Below, piece after piece: positions 33,549 to 41,877 of a stretch of 41,877 nt of DNA. How positions within the stretch are numbered: the stretch's first letter is position 1; the number at the start of each line of letters is the position of its first letter. The notes beneath the pieces are model-generated. The model worked only from the letters and a program-made list of their open reading frames with translations, had not been told where the DNA came from and did no database searches. This stretch comes from an uncultured Verrucomicrobiales bacterium. GTDB lineage: Bacteria > Verrucomicrobiota > Verrucomicrobiia > Verrucomicrobiales > Akkermansiaceae. The stretch lies in assembly GCA_937930235.1 (NCBI GenBank), contig CALGLJ010000037.1, positions 1-41,877 of the forward strand, written 5' to 3'. Both the position numbers and the translations under genes were made by a program.

Positions 33549-34427
33549 TCAAAGGTTCTCGTATGGCATTTCGAAGAAGATCGAAAGTTGATCAATTCTT
33601 CCGGAACGAAGGCCGGCCGTGAACCAGCGCAGACGCTGCTCGGAAGTCCCGTGCGTGAAGGAATCTTCCACCACTCGTCCTCCAGCCTGACGTTGGAGGG
33701 CATCATCCCCAATCGCCTTGGCGGCCCGCATCGCATCTTCAATGTCTCCGTCCTCAAGAAGTCCTTGTCCTGTTTCTTGGCGCCGTTTGCGGTCGGCATG
33801 GTGAGCCCATACTCCTGCAAGGTAGTCAGCCTGAAGCTCCAAACGAACCGAGAGTTGGTTGTATTCACGTTGTGAAACTCGTCCCTTTCGACCATGAACC
33901 TTTTTTGTGAACCCCGTGAGGTGCTGGATATGATGGCCAACTTCATGGGCCAAGACGTAGGCGTAAGCAAATTGACCACCGCCGCCAAGAGAGCGCTTCA
34001 TTTCTTCAAAGAAGGCAATATCGAGATAAACAGTTTGCTCTGCGGGTAGATAGAAAGGCCCCATGCGAGAGTCCGCAACCCCACCGGTTCGCATCCGCGT
34101 GCTACCGTCATAATCAACCACCTTTGGAGGAGGATAGCGCTGATTATTTTGTGCAAAAATCTTGGTCCAAACATCCTCCGTGGACCCCACCATCGCCCGA
34201 ACAAATTTCTCGGTTTCAGCGTCCTGTGGACGGGCCTCACCAGACTGAGTGGTGCCTCCTTCCTGGACCATATTACTCAGGACCTGATTGACCGGCTGTT
34301 TAAAGACAAAGATCGCAATAAGAGCCATGATGATCGTTCCGATCCCTCCCTTCAGAGCCAGTCCGCCTCCCGAGCTTCCACGACGATGCTCAACATTGGT
34401 GCTTTCGCGCATTTTTTGCCATCTCAT
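33549..34427 (-). CDS. Neutral zinc metallopeptidase (YpfJ/KPN_02809 family)
   Basis: The 292-residue protein has one N-terminal membrane span (about 29-43, IGTIIMALIAIFVF) and a large outer domain with the zinc-binding HEVGHH (H161, E162, H165) in YVLAHEVGHHIQHLTG. Other family marks are GPFYLPAEQTVYLDIAFFEE just before it, LELQADYLAGVWAHH after it, and FTHGTSEQRLRWFTAGL near the end. The family is widespread and its substrates are unknown. It is divergent from the gene at 34678; the 250-bp gap must carry both promoters. Confidence 0.95.
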   Translation of the reverse strand: MRWQKMRESTNVEHRRGSSGGGLALKGGIGTIIMALIAIFVFKQPVNQVLSNMVQEGGTTQSGEARPQDAETEKFVRAMVGSTEDVWTKIFAQNNQRYPPPKVVDYDGSTRMRTGGVADSRMGPFYLPAEQTVYLDIAFFEEMKRSLGGGGQFAYAYVLAHEVGHHIQHLTGFTKKVHGRKGRVSQREYNQLSVRLELQADYLAGVWAHHADRKRRQETGQGLLEDGDIEDAMRAAKAIGDDALQRQAGGRVVEDSFTHGTSEQRLRWFTAGLRSGRIDQLSIFFEMPYENL

Positions 34428-34677
34428 ACCGGCAGTTAATCATGACTTTTTGAAAGAAAAAGGGGAAATCGTCCCTCCTTGCTCAGGGGACGGATTGCCG
34501 CGCTTTTCTTGATTTTGCCAAGGTTTTCTCAAATTTGAATTGATCTAGCCTTTCGGAGTATCAAAAATTTTCATAGAGTGATGGTCAAAATCCCATATTT
34601 TTTGTTCAATGTGACCCTAACAGATGGTAGTAGTCTATCACACTTGGTTCTCCCTGCCTTTTTAAATTGATTATTTT

Positions 34678-35685
34678 ATGAGCAAACGCAACACCTCCCG
34701 CTCTAAACGAAAAAAACAAGCGAACTCGAGCCGTCAAAACTCGAACCATAAGGCCGCAGCTGCGAAACGTCGTAACATTGCGCACCGGTCGAAAAGCTCT
34801 CGTAAGCCATCAGGAAGTGCTGCTGCTCAAAAAGTGACTGAAACTCAAGCTGAGCTCTCTCTTGATGAAGCGGAGAATCTCTTGAATACCTCTGCTGAGA
34901 AGGCAGGCCTGAAACCCTCAAAAGACACCATGCGGGTGAGTTTAAAGGCTCCAGGAGTTGGGGAAGCAGAACCCTCGCTCAAAGAGCAGCAAAAGCTGTC
35001 TAAAGATACCATGCGGGTGAGTCTGAAGGCACCAGTTTCTAGTGCTGCGGCTGAAGAACCTTCCAAAAAAATCGCGAACAAGGTGGCACAAGTTCATATG
35101 GGCGATACCACAAAATCTAAAGGGCGTCCTAAGAATAAGAGGAAAAAGGGTGGCGCAAAGCAGGCTCATCAGAAAAAAGAAGCCAAAAAGCAGTCATTTA
35201 CCGCCGTGGAAAAACCTCAAGAAGCTCGCTCTGCAGGGACGGCGGCAAGCGGTATTTCTAAGGATACGATGCGAGTGAGCCTCAAAGCACCTTCTGCAGG
35301 TGGAGGACTTCCGAAGGAAACTATGCGAGTGAGCTTGAAAGCTCCAGGGGTCGGTGGAAGTGGGGGAGTGCCCAAGGAAACAATGCGAGTGAACTTGAAA
35401 GCCCCGGTTGCCGGAGGAGTGAATCCTGAAACTCACGCCGTGCAGGCCAGTTCAAACCCATTTGTCCGCAATACCCGTGAAGGAGGAGATGCTCTCGCAA
35501 ATGCTCCCGCTCCGCAGCCAGAAGAAACCATCGCTCCCGCACAAAAGGTGATCACTCAATCGGTCACCCAGAAAGCCCCTGTCGCAAATTCGAAAGGAGC
35601 GCTCGCAGATATCTTGATGATTTTAGGGTATGCCCTCGGCTTCCTCGCTGTCATCCTCTTGATTTGGCACTTCTTTATTCGCTAG
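34678..35685 (+). CDS. Lys-rich repeat protein with C-terminal membrane anchor
   Basis: The 335-residue protein is not assigned to a known family. The N-terminus is very basic (SKRNTSRSKRKKQ and KAAAAKRRN). Five copies of an 11-residue motif, K[DE]TMRV[SN]LKAP, begin at bases 34921, 35002, 35260, 35314 and 35374. A Lys/Gln-rich spacer divides copies 2 and 3. One hydrophobic span near the end (about 313-331, ILMILGYALGFLAVILLIW) is followed by only a few residues, so the long basic part probably lies in the cytoplasm, as in tail-anchored proteins. The copies use different synonymous codons, which points to selection on the peptide. A nucleic-acid or partner-docking role would suit the charge, but is a guess. 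Confidence 0.85.
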   Translation: MSKRNTSRSKRKKQANSSRQNSNHKAAAAKRRNIAHRSKSSRKPSGSAAAQKVTETQAELSLDEAENLLNTSAEKAGLKPSKDTMRVSLKAPGVGEAEPSLKEQQKLSKDTMRVSLKAPVSSAAAEEPSKKIANKVAQVHMGDTTKSKGRPKNKRKKGGAKQAHQKKEAKKQSFTAVEKPQEARSAGTAASGISKDTMRVSLKAPSAGGGLPKETMRVSLKAPGVGGSGGVPKETMRVNLKAPVAGGVNPETHAVQASSNPFVRNTREGGDALANAPAPQPEETIAPAQKVITQSVTQKAPVANSKGALADILMILGYALGFLAVILLIWHFFIR

Positions 35686-35701
35686 CGAAGGATGGAGAGA
35701 G

Positions 35702-35732
35702 GCCGATCAAGTTCAGAAACAATAGGATCGGC
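35702..35732 (+). terminator. Hairpin after the repeat protein
   Basis: GCCGATC (35702-35708) pairs perfectly with GATCGGC (35726-35732) with a 17-base loop, 16 bases after the stop. No T tract follows, so it is a weak terminator candidate or an mRNA 3' stabiliser. Confidence 0.35.
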
Positions 35733-35739
35733 TTACCGC

Positions 35740-35882
35740 TTCTTGAATTTCCAGAGGGATTTCGTAGGTTAGTGATCACAATCCTAGGGATTGGGTCTGG
35801 TAAGCTGGGTATTAAGAACGTTGCTTTCTCTGGGCATATCCCTGACCAAGCAGATGTAATTAAAGAGTTGAAGGCATTCTGA
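35740..35882 (+). pseudogene. Possible gene fragment
   Basis: An open frame here ends in a gene-like peptide (GKLGIKNVAFSGHIPDQADV, then a short helix and stop at 35882). It has no start of its own outside the overlap with the upstream gene. The pattern strand-SG-then-helix recalls the C-terminal part of PilN/GspL-type proteins, but it is too short to assign. It may be a remnant of a decayed gene between two intact ones, or just chance. Confidence 0.2.
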
Positions 35883-35949
35883 ACGATGAAAAATAAAATT
35901 ATGCCAAAGAATAAAAATGCGCTTACGTAAGCTCTTGCGGGATTATTTT

Positions 35950-38943
35950 ATGAAACACCTTCTTTTCTTTTTTCTTCTGACCTCGCTCGGTCCAGCCGTT
36001 CCGAGTGGATTCAAGAGCTATTCCTGGGCTGAGCCTCATCGGGTGGAATATCCCACCGCGCTGACGGCGGCGGCAGATGGGACGGTGTATGTCTCATGTG
36101 ATAAGAATGGCTCCCTTGGGAAAGAGAAGAACTTTGGCCGAGTGGTGGCTTGTCGGGACACAGATGGAGATCATCGGGCAGACTCGTTTGTCGATTTTAT
36201 TCCTAAGATTGATAGCCCGCGTGGGGGGCATTTCGTACGAGATACTTTATATTTGGTTCATCCACCTTTTGTGAGTGCTTTTCGAGATACGACTGGCGAT
36301 GGCGTGGCTGATGAGCAAAAGATTTTGTTAGAAAACCTTGGTTTTGGCCTGAATCATCCACGTGGCTCGGATCATACGACAAATGGGCTTCGCATGGGAA
36401 TTGATGGTTGGCTCTATATTGCGGTGGGTGATTTTGGGATGGAAGGGACGAAGGGGGCTGATGGACGAACCATTACTTATCAAGGTGGTTGCATCGCGCG
36501 GGTTCGTCCGGATGGAAGTGATTTAGAGATCTACTCGCATAACATTCGCAACTCATGCGACGTCGCGATCAGTCCGACTCTGGATCTCTTCACCCGCGAC
36601 AATACTAACGATGGCAAGGGGTGGAATATTCGCCTCCATCATTTCACGCATGGCTCTGATCATGGTTACCCGCGCTTGTATAAAAATTTCGCGGACGAGT
36701 GCATCAGCCCCATGCTGGATCTTGGGGGTGGGAGTGGGACTGGAGTGTTGTATCTTGCCGAGCCCGGTTTGCCGGAAATGTTACTGACTTGTGATTGGAC
36801 AACCGGAACCATTTATCACGATGCGCTGACTCAGGATGGTGCTGGTTTCAAAGCCAAGGAATCTGTCTGGATGGAGCTTCCTCGAGCGGTAGATATCGAT
36901 GTCGATGGGGAGTCGAATCTCTACGTCTGTGATTGGCGTAATGGGAGGTTCTCCTATGCGGGGGATGGGGTGAAAGTGGGTCTGATTCAGAAGCTGGTGA
37001 AAGAGGGGCTGGAAGTGGAAAAGTTTCCTGATTTAAAATCTCTGGATGATGATGCTTTGGTGCAGCAACTCTTTTACGACTCTTCCGTGCGTCGCCTAGA
37101 AACGCAGCGAGAGATTCTCAGCCGAGGGGAGAAAATGGCGGCGAAACTCATTGAGGCGAAGGCAAAGATTCAATCGGACAGTCAAAATGCGGTTTGGATT
37201 TTTACCCTAAAGCAGCTTCTAGGAGAAAAGGCGGAGAAGGTACTAAGGTTAGCGCTTGAGAAGCGATCTTCAAGGGCTCTGGTCTTGAGAGCTTTAGCTG
37301 ATCGGAAGGAGGAAATATCACCCTCTCTCTTTCCTCTCTTTCTCGATTATTTAAAAGACGGACTTCAGGGGGTGTCAAAAAGAACCCAGCTTCAAGCTGC
37401 CATTGGCCTGGCTCGAATGGGGCACATCGACCAAGTAGGCCAAGCGAGACAGGGAAGGGAAGGTGCGAGCCATCAGCTCTTAAAACTTGCTTCTGAGACG
37501 ACGGATTTGCGTTTACGACATGCCTGCATCCAGGCTCTCATTGCGATTTCAGAAGATGAAATTCTTCTTCAGAATCTCTCAAATCCAGCCGCGCAGCAGG
37601 CTCTGAAACGATTGCATTCCAAGAACATTGTAGAGGGATTGATCAAGCAACTGGATGACGCATCTCTGCAGTGGGCCGCGATCACCATCTTAGCTCGATT
37701 GTATCATCAGGAGGGAGCTTGGGATAAGAAATCTTGGTGGGGGACCCGCCCCGATGATCGTGGACCGTATTTTAATCTAGCGACATGGAAGGAGACTCCG
37801 GTGATTAAAACCGCGTTGGAGACGTTCTATGAGAAATCTTCAGACGATAAAAAAGGAGAGTTGTTAGAAATTTTTAATCGCAATCGAATCGAAATTTCTA
37901 AGCTCAATCTCGGAGTGCAAGATCCCGTGATTCTCGCCCTGCACTCGACTCAGCCGAATCAAGCGCAGGCAGAAATTCTCAGATCAGCATCGATTGATGA
38001 TGACCGTCCTTGGAGTCAACGGTTGAAAGCCTTTCGTGCTCTCAGTCGGATTCAGGACGGCAAAGCGAACCGAGCTCAAGTCGAAATCTTGGGTCATTGG
38101 TTGGAGCATGAAAAGAATCAGGAGCTGGTGAATCGAGAGCTTCAAGATTACGTGAACCAATCGGCTCATTCGATTTTTCGTAAGGAATTCCACCAGATTG
38201 CTAAGAAAGCAAATATTCAAATGAGCCGAGTGGCATGGCAGGTATTATTGTCCATGGCGCGCAGTCCATTGACTAAGCATAATTTTAAGAAATTTGCCCT
38301 GCAGCGCGCGCAGGCCAATCCTAGAGAGGTGGGATTTTACCTAGCTCTGGCGGATCTCAAAATGACAGATTTTGACGCCCAGATCGAAAATGCGATCCAG
38401 AGTGATAATGATACTCTGATTGCGGCAGCCAAGAATGCGAAAAAGGTGATCGCCGAAGCGCATGCGGGTAAGGGTAAGAAAATTTCGCAGCTTCCTGTGG
38501 CAGAAGTCACCCGCATCGCGATGGTGGAAAAAGGAGATGTCGCAAAAGGAGAGGCTCTCTATATCAGCCAAGGCTGTATTGCCTGTCATGCCGTGGATCA
38601 AAAAGCAGTTCAAAAAGGTCCATACCTTGGATCGGCGGGCGGGAAGTTCACGCGCGATTATCTGATCGAGTCCATTCTTGATCCGAATGCGGTGGTGGCA
38701 CAGGGGTTTCAGACCGAACTGGTGACGATGAATGATGGTTCAGTCCACATGGGCTTCGTTACGAGAGAGCAAGATGGGGAAATCGATTTGCGAAATATCG
38801 CTGGAATCGTCACTCCCATTCAAGCTGCGGAGGTGAAAAAGCGCGAGCATCAATCGGTCTCCATGATGCCTGCCGGATTAGCTCAAGCTCTGACCGCAAA
38901 GGAGTTTACCGATCTGATCGAGTATCTCGTCAGCCTGCGCTAG
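35950..38943 (+). CDS. PVC-type beta-propeller/HEAT/cytochrome c protein
   Basis: The start is put at the ATG at 35950, the first residue of a good signal peptide (MKHLLFFFLLTSLGPAVPSG); an ATG 33 nt upstream would add a basic extension. Of 997 residues, about 30-345 form a sugar dehydrogenase-like beta-propeller (LGFGLNHPRGSDHTTNGLRMG, NIRNSCDVAISPTLDLFTRDN). Residues 380-840 are helical repeats of HEAT type, and the C-terminal part is a mono-haem cytochrome c domain with C876-IA-C879-H880. This is the layout of large secreted haem-binding dehydrogenase-like proteins common in Planctomycetota and Verrucomicrobiota. The substrate is unknown; electrons would go through the haem to the periplasm. 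Confidence 0.92.
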   Translation: MKHLLFFFLLTSLGPAVPSGFKSYSWAEPHRVEYPTALTAAADGTVYVSCDKNGSLGKEKNFGRVVACRDTDGDHRADSFVDFIPKIDSPRGGHFVRDTLYLVHPPFVSAFRDTTGDGVADEQKILLENLGFGLNHPRGSDHTTNGLRMGIDGWLYIAVGDFGMEGTKGADGRTITYQGGCIARVRPDGSDLEIYSHNIRNSCDVAISPTLDLFTRDNTNDGKGWNIRLHHFTHGSDHGYPRLYKNFADECISPMLDLGGGSGTGVLYLAEPGLPEMLLTCDWTTGTIYHDALTQDGAGFKAKESVWMELPRAVDIDVDGESNLYVCDWRNGRFSYAGDGVKVGLIQKLVKEGLEVEKFPDLKSLDDDALVQQLFYDSSVRRLETQREILSRGEKMAAKLIEAKAKIQSDSQNAVWIFTLKQLLGEKAEKVLRLALEKRSSRALVLRALADRKEEISPSLFPLFLDYLKDGLQGVSKRTQLQAAIGLARMGHIDQVGQARQGREGASHQLLKLASETTDLRLRHACIQALIAISEDEILLQNLSNPAAQQALKRLHSKNIVEGLIKQLDDASLQWAAITILARLYHQEGAWDKKSWWGTRPDDRGPYFNLATWKETPVIKTALETFYEKSSDDKKGELLEIFNRNRIEISKLNLGVQDPVILALHSTQPNQAQAEILRSASIDDDRPWSQRLKAFRALSRIQDGKANRAQVEILGHWLEHEKNQELVNRELQDYVNQSAHSIFRKEFHQIAKKANIQMSRVAWQVLLSMARSPLTKHNFKKFALQRAQANPREVGFYLALADLKMTDFDAQIENAIQSDNDTLIAAAKNAKKVIAEAHAGKGKKISQLPVAEVTRIAMVEKGDVAKGEALYISQGCIACHAVDQKAVQKGPYLGSAGGKFTRDYLIESILDPNAVVAQGFQTELVTMNDGSVHMGFVTREQDGEIDLRNIAGIVTPIQAAEVKKREHQSVSMMPAGLAQALTAKEFTDLIEYLVSLR

Positions 38944-39129
38944 CATCATCGCTCTGACCTTGCTGATGTTCCATGTGATGCGGACCTTGACCGGTGGGCT
39001 TATTTTTTATCCTAGAAGGGCAGGCATTTGTTCCCGCAGGTTCAGGCGGGGGCGGCCAAGATTTCTAAAGAAAACCAAAGCCAGATCAGCCTTGCTACTC
39101 AGGAGGCATCGGTTTAAGCAGATCCCTGC

Positions 39130-39894
39130 ATGAGAAAGCCTATCGTCGCTGCCAACTGGAAGCTCAACAAAGGTCCTTCTGAAACAGAGGATTTTATTAA
39201 GAATTTTATCACAAAACTTCCAGACCTACCCAAAGGATGTGAGATTGTCCTCGCTGCTCCCTACGTCTCTCTGGTGAAGGCGAGTGAACTGCTGGCTCAA
39301 TCCACCGTGCGAGTGTCAGCTCAAAATATGAGTGAACACGAAAACGGAGCTTACACCGGGGAAATCAGCGCTCTCATGCTGAAGGAAATTTTCGTGAATT
39401 ATGTCATTCTGGGACACTCCGAACGCCGCGCGATTTACGGTGAGTCTGATGAGACCATCAATGCCAAGATTCTCAAAGCGCACGGGACAGAGCTGAAACC
39501 TATTTTTTGTATTGGGGAAACTTTGGAAGAGCGTGAAGGAGGAAATTTAGAAAAAGTGCTGAGCCAACAGATAACGCTTGGACTGAAGGATGTGACGGAA
39601 AAAGAGATGCTCGAGACCGTCATCGCTTATGAACCCGTGTGGGCCATCGGAACAGGCGTAGTAGCGACTCCGACTCAGGCGCAAGACACACATGAATTCG
39701 TCCGCTCCGTTCTTACTGATCTGTATGGCATCGCGGTCGCAGAAAAAATTAGAATTCAATATGGAGGCAGTGTGAAGCCGGAAAATGCGGCAGAGCTTTT
39801 AGGTCAAAAAGATATTGATGGCGCACTCGTAGGAGGAGCGAGTCTTGAACCGGCGAGTTTTGCTGACATCATTCGGAACGGGGTGGTAGAGTAA
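39130..39894 (+). CDS. tpiA: Triosephosphate isomerase
   Basis: The 254-residue glycolytic enzyme interconverts dihydroxyacetone phosphate and glyceraldehyde 3-phosphate in the cytoplasm. All catalytic parts are present: K11 in AANWKLNKG, H96 in ILGHSERR, E168 in AYEPVWAIGTG with the flexible loop following, and the phosphate-binding IQYGGSVKPEN and DGALVGGASL. The length is normal. The start gives MRKPIVAANWK, as expected for the family, although no Shine-Dalgarno sequence precedes it. The next gene starts 9 nt after its stop and is probably co-transcribed. Confidence 0.98.
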   Translation: MRKPIVAANWKLNKGPSETEDFIKNFITKLPDLPKGCEIVLAAPYVSLVKASELLAQSTVRVSAQNMSEHENGAYTGEISALMLKEIFVNYVILGHSERRAIYGESDETINAKILKAHGTELKPIFCIGETLEEREGGNLEKVLSQQITLGLKDVTEKEMLETVIAYEPVWAIGTGVVATPTQAQDTHEFVRSVLTDLYGIAVAEKIRIQYGGSVKPENAAELLGQKDIDGALVGGASLEPASFADIIRNGVVE

Positions 39895-39903
39895 GCGCAA
39901 CTG

Positions 39904-40884
39904 ATGCAGCGCGCAATTTACGGAACACAAGACGGTGAAGTCATTGTCGGGTATGGTCCGTTTACCGATTTTTCAGAGCCACCTCCATCTGGAGTGGCTT
40001 TTTATGTAAATGACTTTGCGTTGAGCCATCCTCGTCCTTGGCGCGTGCCTGATCGGGTGGAGCAGCTTGAGGTGAGCGGTGCGGCGGAGCTTGATGTTTC
40101 ATGGAAAGAGCCGGTGCCGGATCTATTTGCAAACGTCTTTCGTGAAGTCTCAGAAGCCATTGCACACGGAACGATTGAAAAATCGGTCCCGGTAGTGGTA
40201 GAGCGAGGGCTGTTCCAAGGAGGAGTTGATGGAATTTTGGATCGCTTGGTGAATGTTCCGGGAGCGCTTCGTCCTTATGGATGGATTGATGAAGGTCGTG
40301 GCTTTTTGGGAGCGACTCCAGAGGTGCTGTTCTCTCTCTCGGAAGGAATCCTTCATACCATGGCTCTGGCGGGAACGGCGCGTTCTGATGAGAGCGTGGT
40401 CTTTGCCGTGGATGAGAAAGAGATTCGCGAGCATGAGTTTGTCGCCCAAACGCTCATCGCAAAACTTTCGGAATTGGGAATGGTACGCCGCCGGGGACGT
40501 GAAATTTTAGACCTAGGGAAGCTCGTTCATTTTCAAACACTCATCGAGGTGGAGCTTTATCGAAAAGCACAACTCGGTGCCCTTATTCAGCATCTTCATC
40601 CGACTCCCGCACTCGGGCCGCTTCCTCGCACTCCTGAAACTCTTGCCCTGCTTGAAGACTGGCGTAGCCGCCTCAAGTGTCCAGCGCACTTTGGCGCTCC
40701 CTTTGGGTTTCTGCGAGATGGTGCATTCGAGGCGCTTGTCGCGATTCGGATGGTGGCTTGGGAAGACCAAGAATTGATGCTTCCGAGTGGTTGCGGAGTG
40801 ATTCAAGAAAGCCGCCTCGTAAACGAATGGCGAGAACTGCGCTTGAAACGTGAGGCAGTCAAAGAGCTCCTCTTGGGATCTTGA
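39904..40884 (+). CDS. Chorismate-binding enzyme, probably isochorismate synthase (MenF-like)
   Basis: The 326-residue protein consists almost wholly of a chorismate-binding domain: FLGATPEVLFSL near 135, MALAGTARSD near 155, EKEIREHEFVAQTLI near 176, HFQTLIEVEL, LHPTPALGPLPRTPE, FGAPFGFL and the end signature LPSGCGVIQESRLVNEWREL. The AGTA and GCGVI…EW.EL pattern fits isochorismate synthases (menaquinone entry) somewhat better than anthranilate or aminodeoxychorismate synthases. It is about 100 residues shorter than E. coli MenF, at the N-terminal side. No other menaquinone gene is in the window, so the reaction stays uncertain. It follows tpiA by 9 nt. Confidence 0.8.
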   Translation: MQRAIYGTQDGEVIVGYGPFTDFSEPPPSGVAFYVNDFALSHPRPWRVPDRVEQLEVSGAAELDVSWKEPVPDLFANVFREVSEAIAHGTIEKSVPVVVERGLFQGGVDGILDRLVNVPGALRPYGWIDEGRGFLGATPEVLFSLSEGILHTMALAGTARSDESVVFAVDEKEIREHEFVAQTLIAKLSELGMVRRRGREILDLGKLVHFQTLIEVELYRKAQLGALIQHLHPTPALGPLPRTPETLALLEDWRSRLKCPAHFGAPFGFLRDGAFEALVAIRMVAWEDQELMLPSGCGVIQESRLVNEWRELRLKREAVKELLLGS

Positions 40885-41202
40885 ATGCTTTTATGAGGCA
40901 ACACGCGCGAGATAGGCGTGGAGGTTTGAAGCGAATGAAATCGGAGAGGAAAGATACCTGTTTTTGGTCGAGAAGTTCAGGTGAAATTTTACGTCAGAAA
41001 TAATTTACAATAGACATAATTTGAGTCTGATGGTTCTCAATTCCTGTATTTGTGATGGTTTTATGGTAGGGAAGTGAGGGGGATTTTCAGGTCGAGCGTC
41101 CACGGAATGAAATCCCCTAAAATAACAAGTCGTTGCGCGAATGATTGACTCCTCGCTTTGCTCGTCGACAATCATTTGCGAACATCAACGTTCGGCTAGA
41201 AA
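40885..41202. other. Intergenic region with a 12-bp inverted repeat
   Basis: No gene is seen in these 318 bases. An AT-rich patch near 41000-41020 (TTTACAATAGACATAATTT) may hold a promoter, but the hexamers are uncertain. CGCGAATGATTG (41136-41147) pairs with CAATCATTTGCG (41169-41180), 12 pairs with one G-U, around a 21-base loop, ending 22 bases before the next gene. It could be a regulatory mRNA structure or a REP-like element. Confidence 0.5.
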
Positions 41203-41595
41203 ATGAGTCCACTTGCAATATTCATCTTAGTCCTCGTTGTTCTATTTCCGATAGGCTGGATCATCGGTGAATCTAAAAACAAACCAATGATGCGACGAGT
41301 TTGTGGAATCGGAGCTTTCGTGTTTGCTTTGCTGGTTGGTGTTATTGTGGGTTTGTTGCAACGACTGCAATACAATGCAGATTATGGCTTTTCTTCGAAG
41401 GAACTCTTTGAACAAACAGTTATATCTCTTAAGAACGGAAAAACTGATGAAGTTCTAAAAGAATACGAGAAGCTTTTGGAAGTCTATAGCCCGACTTACG
41501 AGAATAGAGCAAATTTCGATGAGGTAGTGAATGCTGCGGCGGAAAGTCTGAAGGTGGAAGCATTGAATGACGAAACCAAAGAGGCCGAACAATAA
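41203..41595 (+). CDS. Small two-span membrane protein
   Basis: The 130-residue protein has two membrane spans (about 4-21, LAIFILVLVVLFPIGWII, and 35-50, GIGAFVFALLVGVIVGLL). A soluble C-terminal domain of about 75 residues follows, helical in pattern (LFEQTVISLKNGKTDEVLKEYEKLLEVY), like a single TPR-type helix pair. No family is recognised. It stands alone between the MenF-like gene and an insertion sequence end; the IS border is within about 50 bases of its stop, so the C-terminus appears intact. Confidence 0.7.
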   Translation: MSPLAIFILVLVVLFPIGWIIGESKNKPMMRRVCGIGAFVFALLVGVIVGLLQRLQYNADYGFSSKELFEQTVISLKNGKTDEVLKEYEKLLEVYSPTYENRANFDEVVNAAAESLKVEALNDETKEAEQ

Positions 41596-41652
41596 AGGGT
41601 GTAGCGGATCGTCGGAATGGAGTTCCCCCGAATTGGTGGACACGAGAAGCGT

Positions 41653-41671
41653 AGTCTGAGATCACCAGACT
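41653..41671. repeat. Short hairpin beside the IS remnant
   Basis: AGTCTG (41653-41658) and CAGACT (41666-41671) form a perfect six-base stem with a seven-base loop. It lies between the small membrane gene and the transposase 3' end. It may be part of the insertion sequence end; a sequence ending in GGTGGACACGAG just before it looks like an IS terminal region, but the opposite end is outside the window. Confidence 0.3.
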
Positions 41672-41760
41672 AAACCATGCCATCCAAATCCTGTCACAAC
41701 TACTCCATCGAATTTAACAATTTTACGCCCAAATTTACGCCAGACATGAATGGCGCGAGC

Positions 41761-41877
41761 TTAAGCGGCTTTTCGTCGTTTCCGGTAGGCACTGGTTCGG
41801 GTGTCTTTTTCCTGAAAAAGGTGACGGGGTTTTGTGAGAAGCGGGTAGCTCTTGGGCCTTCGTTTGATGGCTCGGGG
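41761..41877 (-). mobile_element. 3' end of an IS4-like DDE transposase gene (runs off the edge)
   Basis: The minus strand reads an open frame from the edge to a TAA at 41761-41763. The 38 visible residues begin PRAIKRRPKSYPLLTKPRHL and end in a basic tail YRKRRKAA. The RAIKRRPK.Y.LLTKPR pattern is typical of the C-terminal end of IS4-family DDE transposases. Because the gene is cut by the edge, intactness is unknown. The insertion probably ends near 41610-41650. Confidence 0.7.

Noticed and set aside
1-41877. CRISPR array, toxin-antitoxin pair, prophage or restriction system
   Set aside because: No regularly spaced repeats and no recognisable genes of these kinds were seen on either strand.

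Overview
The window is a chromosomal segment of a PVC-superphylum bacterium, most likely a Verrucomicrobiota member. The reasons are an exported DUF1800 protein with thrombospondin type 3 calcium repeats in tandem with a Tat-exported DUF1501 protein, a PVC-type beta-propeller/HEAT/cytochrome c protein, and near-absence of Shine-Dalgarno sequences. The phylum is inferred; no rRNA gene is present.

Layout. 1-1650: the 3' end of one REP-type (HUH/Y1) transposase gene, then a full copy behind a well-formed sigma70 promoter and a perfect palindrome, then a minus-strand tRNA-Arg(CCG). 1805-3535: an exported M15-type peptidase and a LysR regulator. 3532-5818 (minus): a two-gene cassette (about 100-aa protein plus about 220-230-aa roadblock/LC7-like protein) present twice in tandem as diverged paralogues. 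6205-14364 (plus): exported unknown protein, MoxR AAA+ ATPase, DUF58 protein, membrane transglutaminase, then a full-length NfeD serine protease. 14405-21625 (minus): DUF1800/TSP3 - DUF1501 - pseudopilin-like - small membrane protein. 21728-23923: uvrB, closed by a clear terminator.

24258-33025 is the most interesting region. A NitT/TauT-type substrate-binding protein is followed by a membrane kinase that joins a PilJ/NarX-like sensor to HPt and CheA-like ATPase domains, a CheY-like receiver with a proline-rich tail, a CheX-type phosphatase and a small unknown protein. Then come a second, paralogous substrate-binding protein, a permease with an unusually large extracytoplasmic insert, and the ABC ATPase. 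All genes point the same way. The arrangement suggests one unit in which uptake and chemosensory-type phosphosignalling share a ligand. Strong hairpins before and after the second binding protein probably set its level relative to the permease.

33028-41877: a small membrane protein and a YpfJ-type zinc peptidase (minus); a Lys-rich protein with one C-terminal membrane anchor and five copies of an 11-residue motif; the PVC-type haem protein; tpiA with a chorismate-binding (MenF-like) enzyme 9 nt behind it; a small two-TM protein; and the 3' end of an IS4-like DDE transposase running off the right edge.
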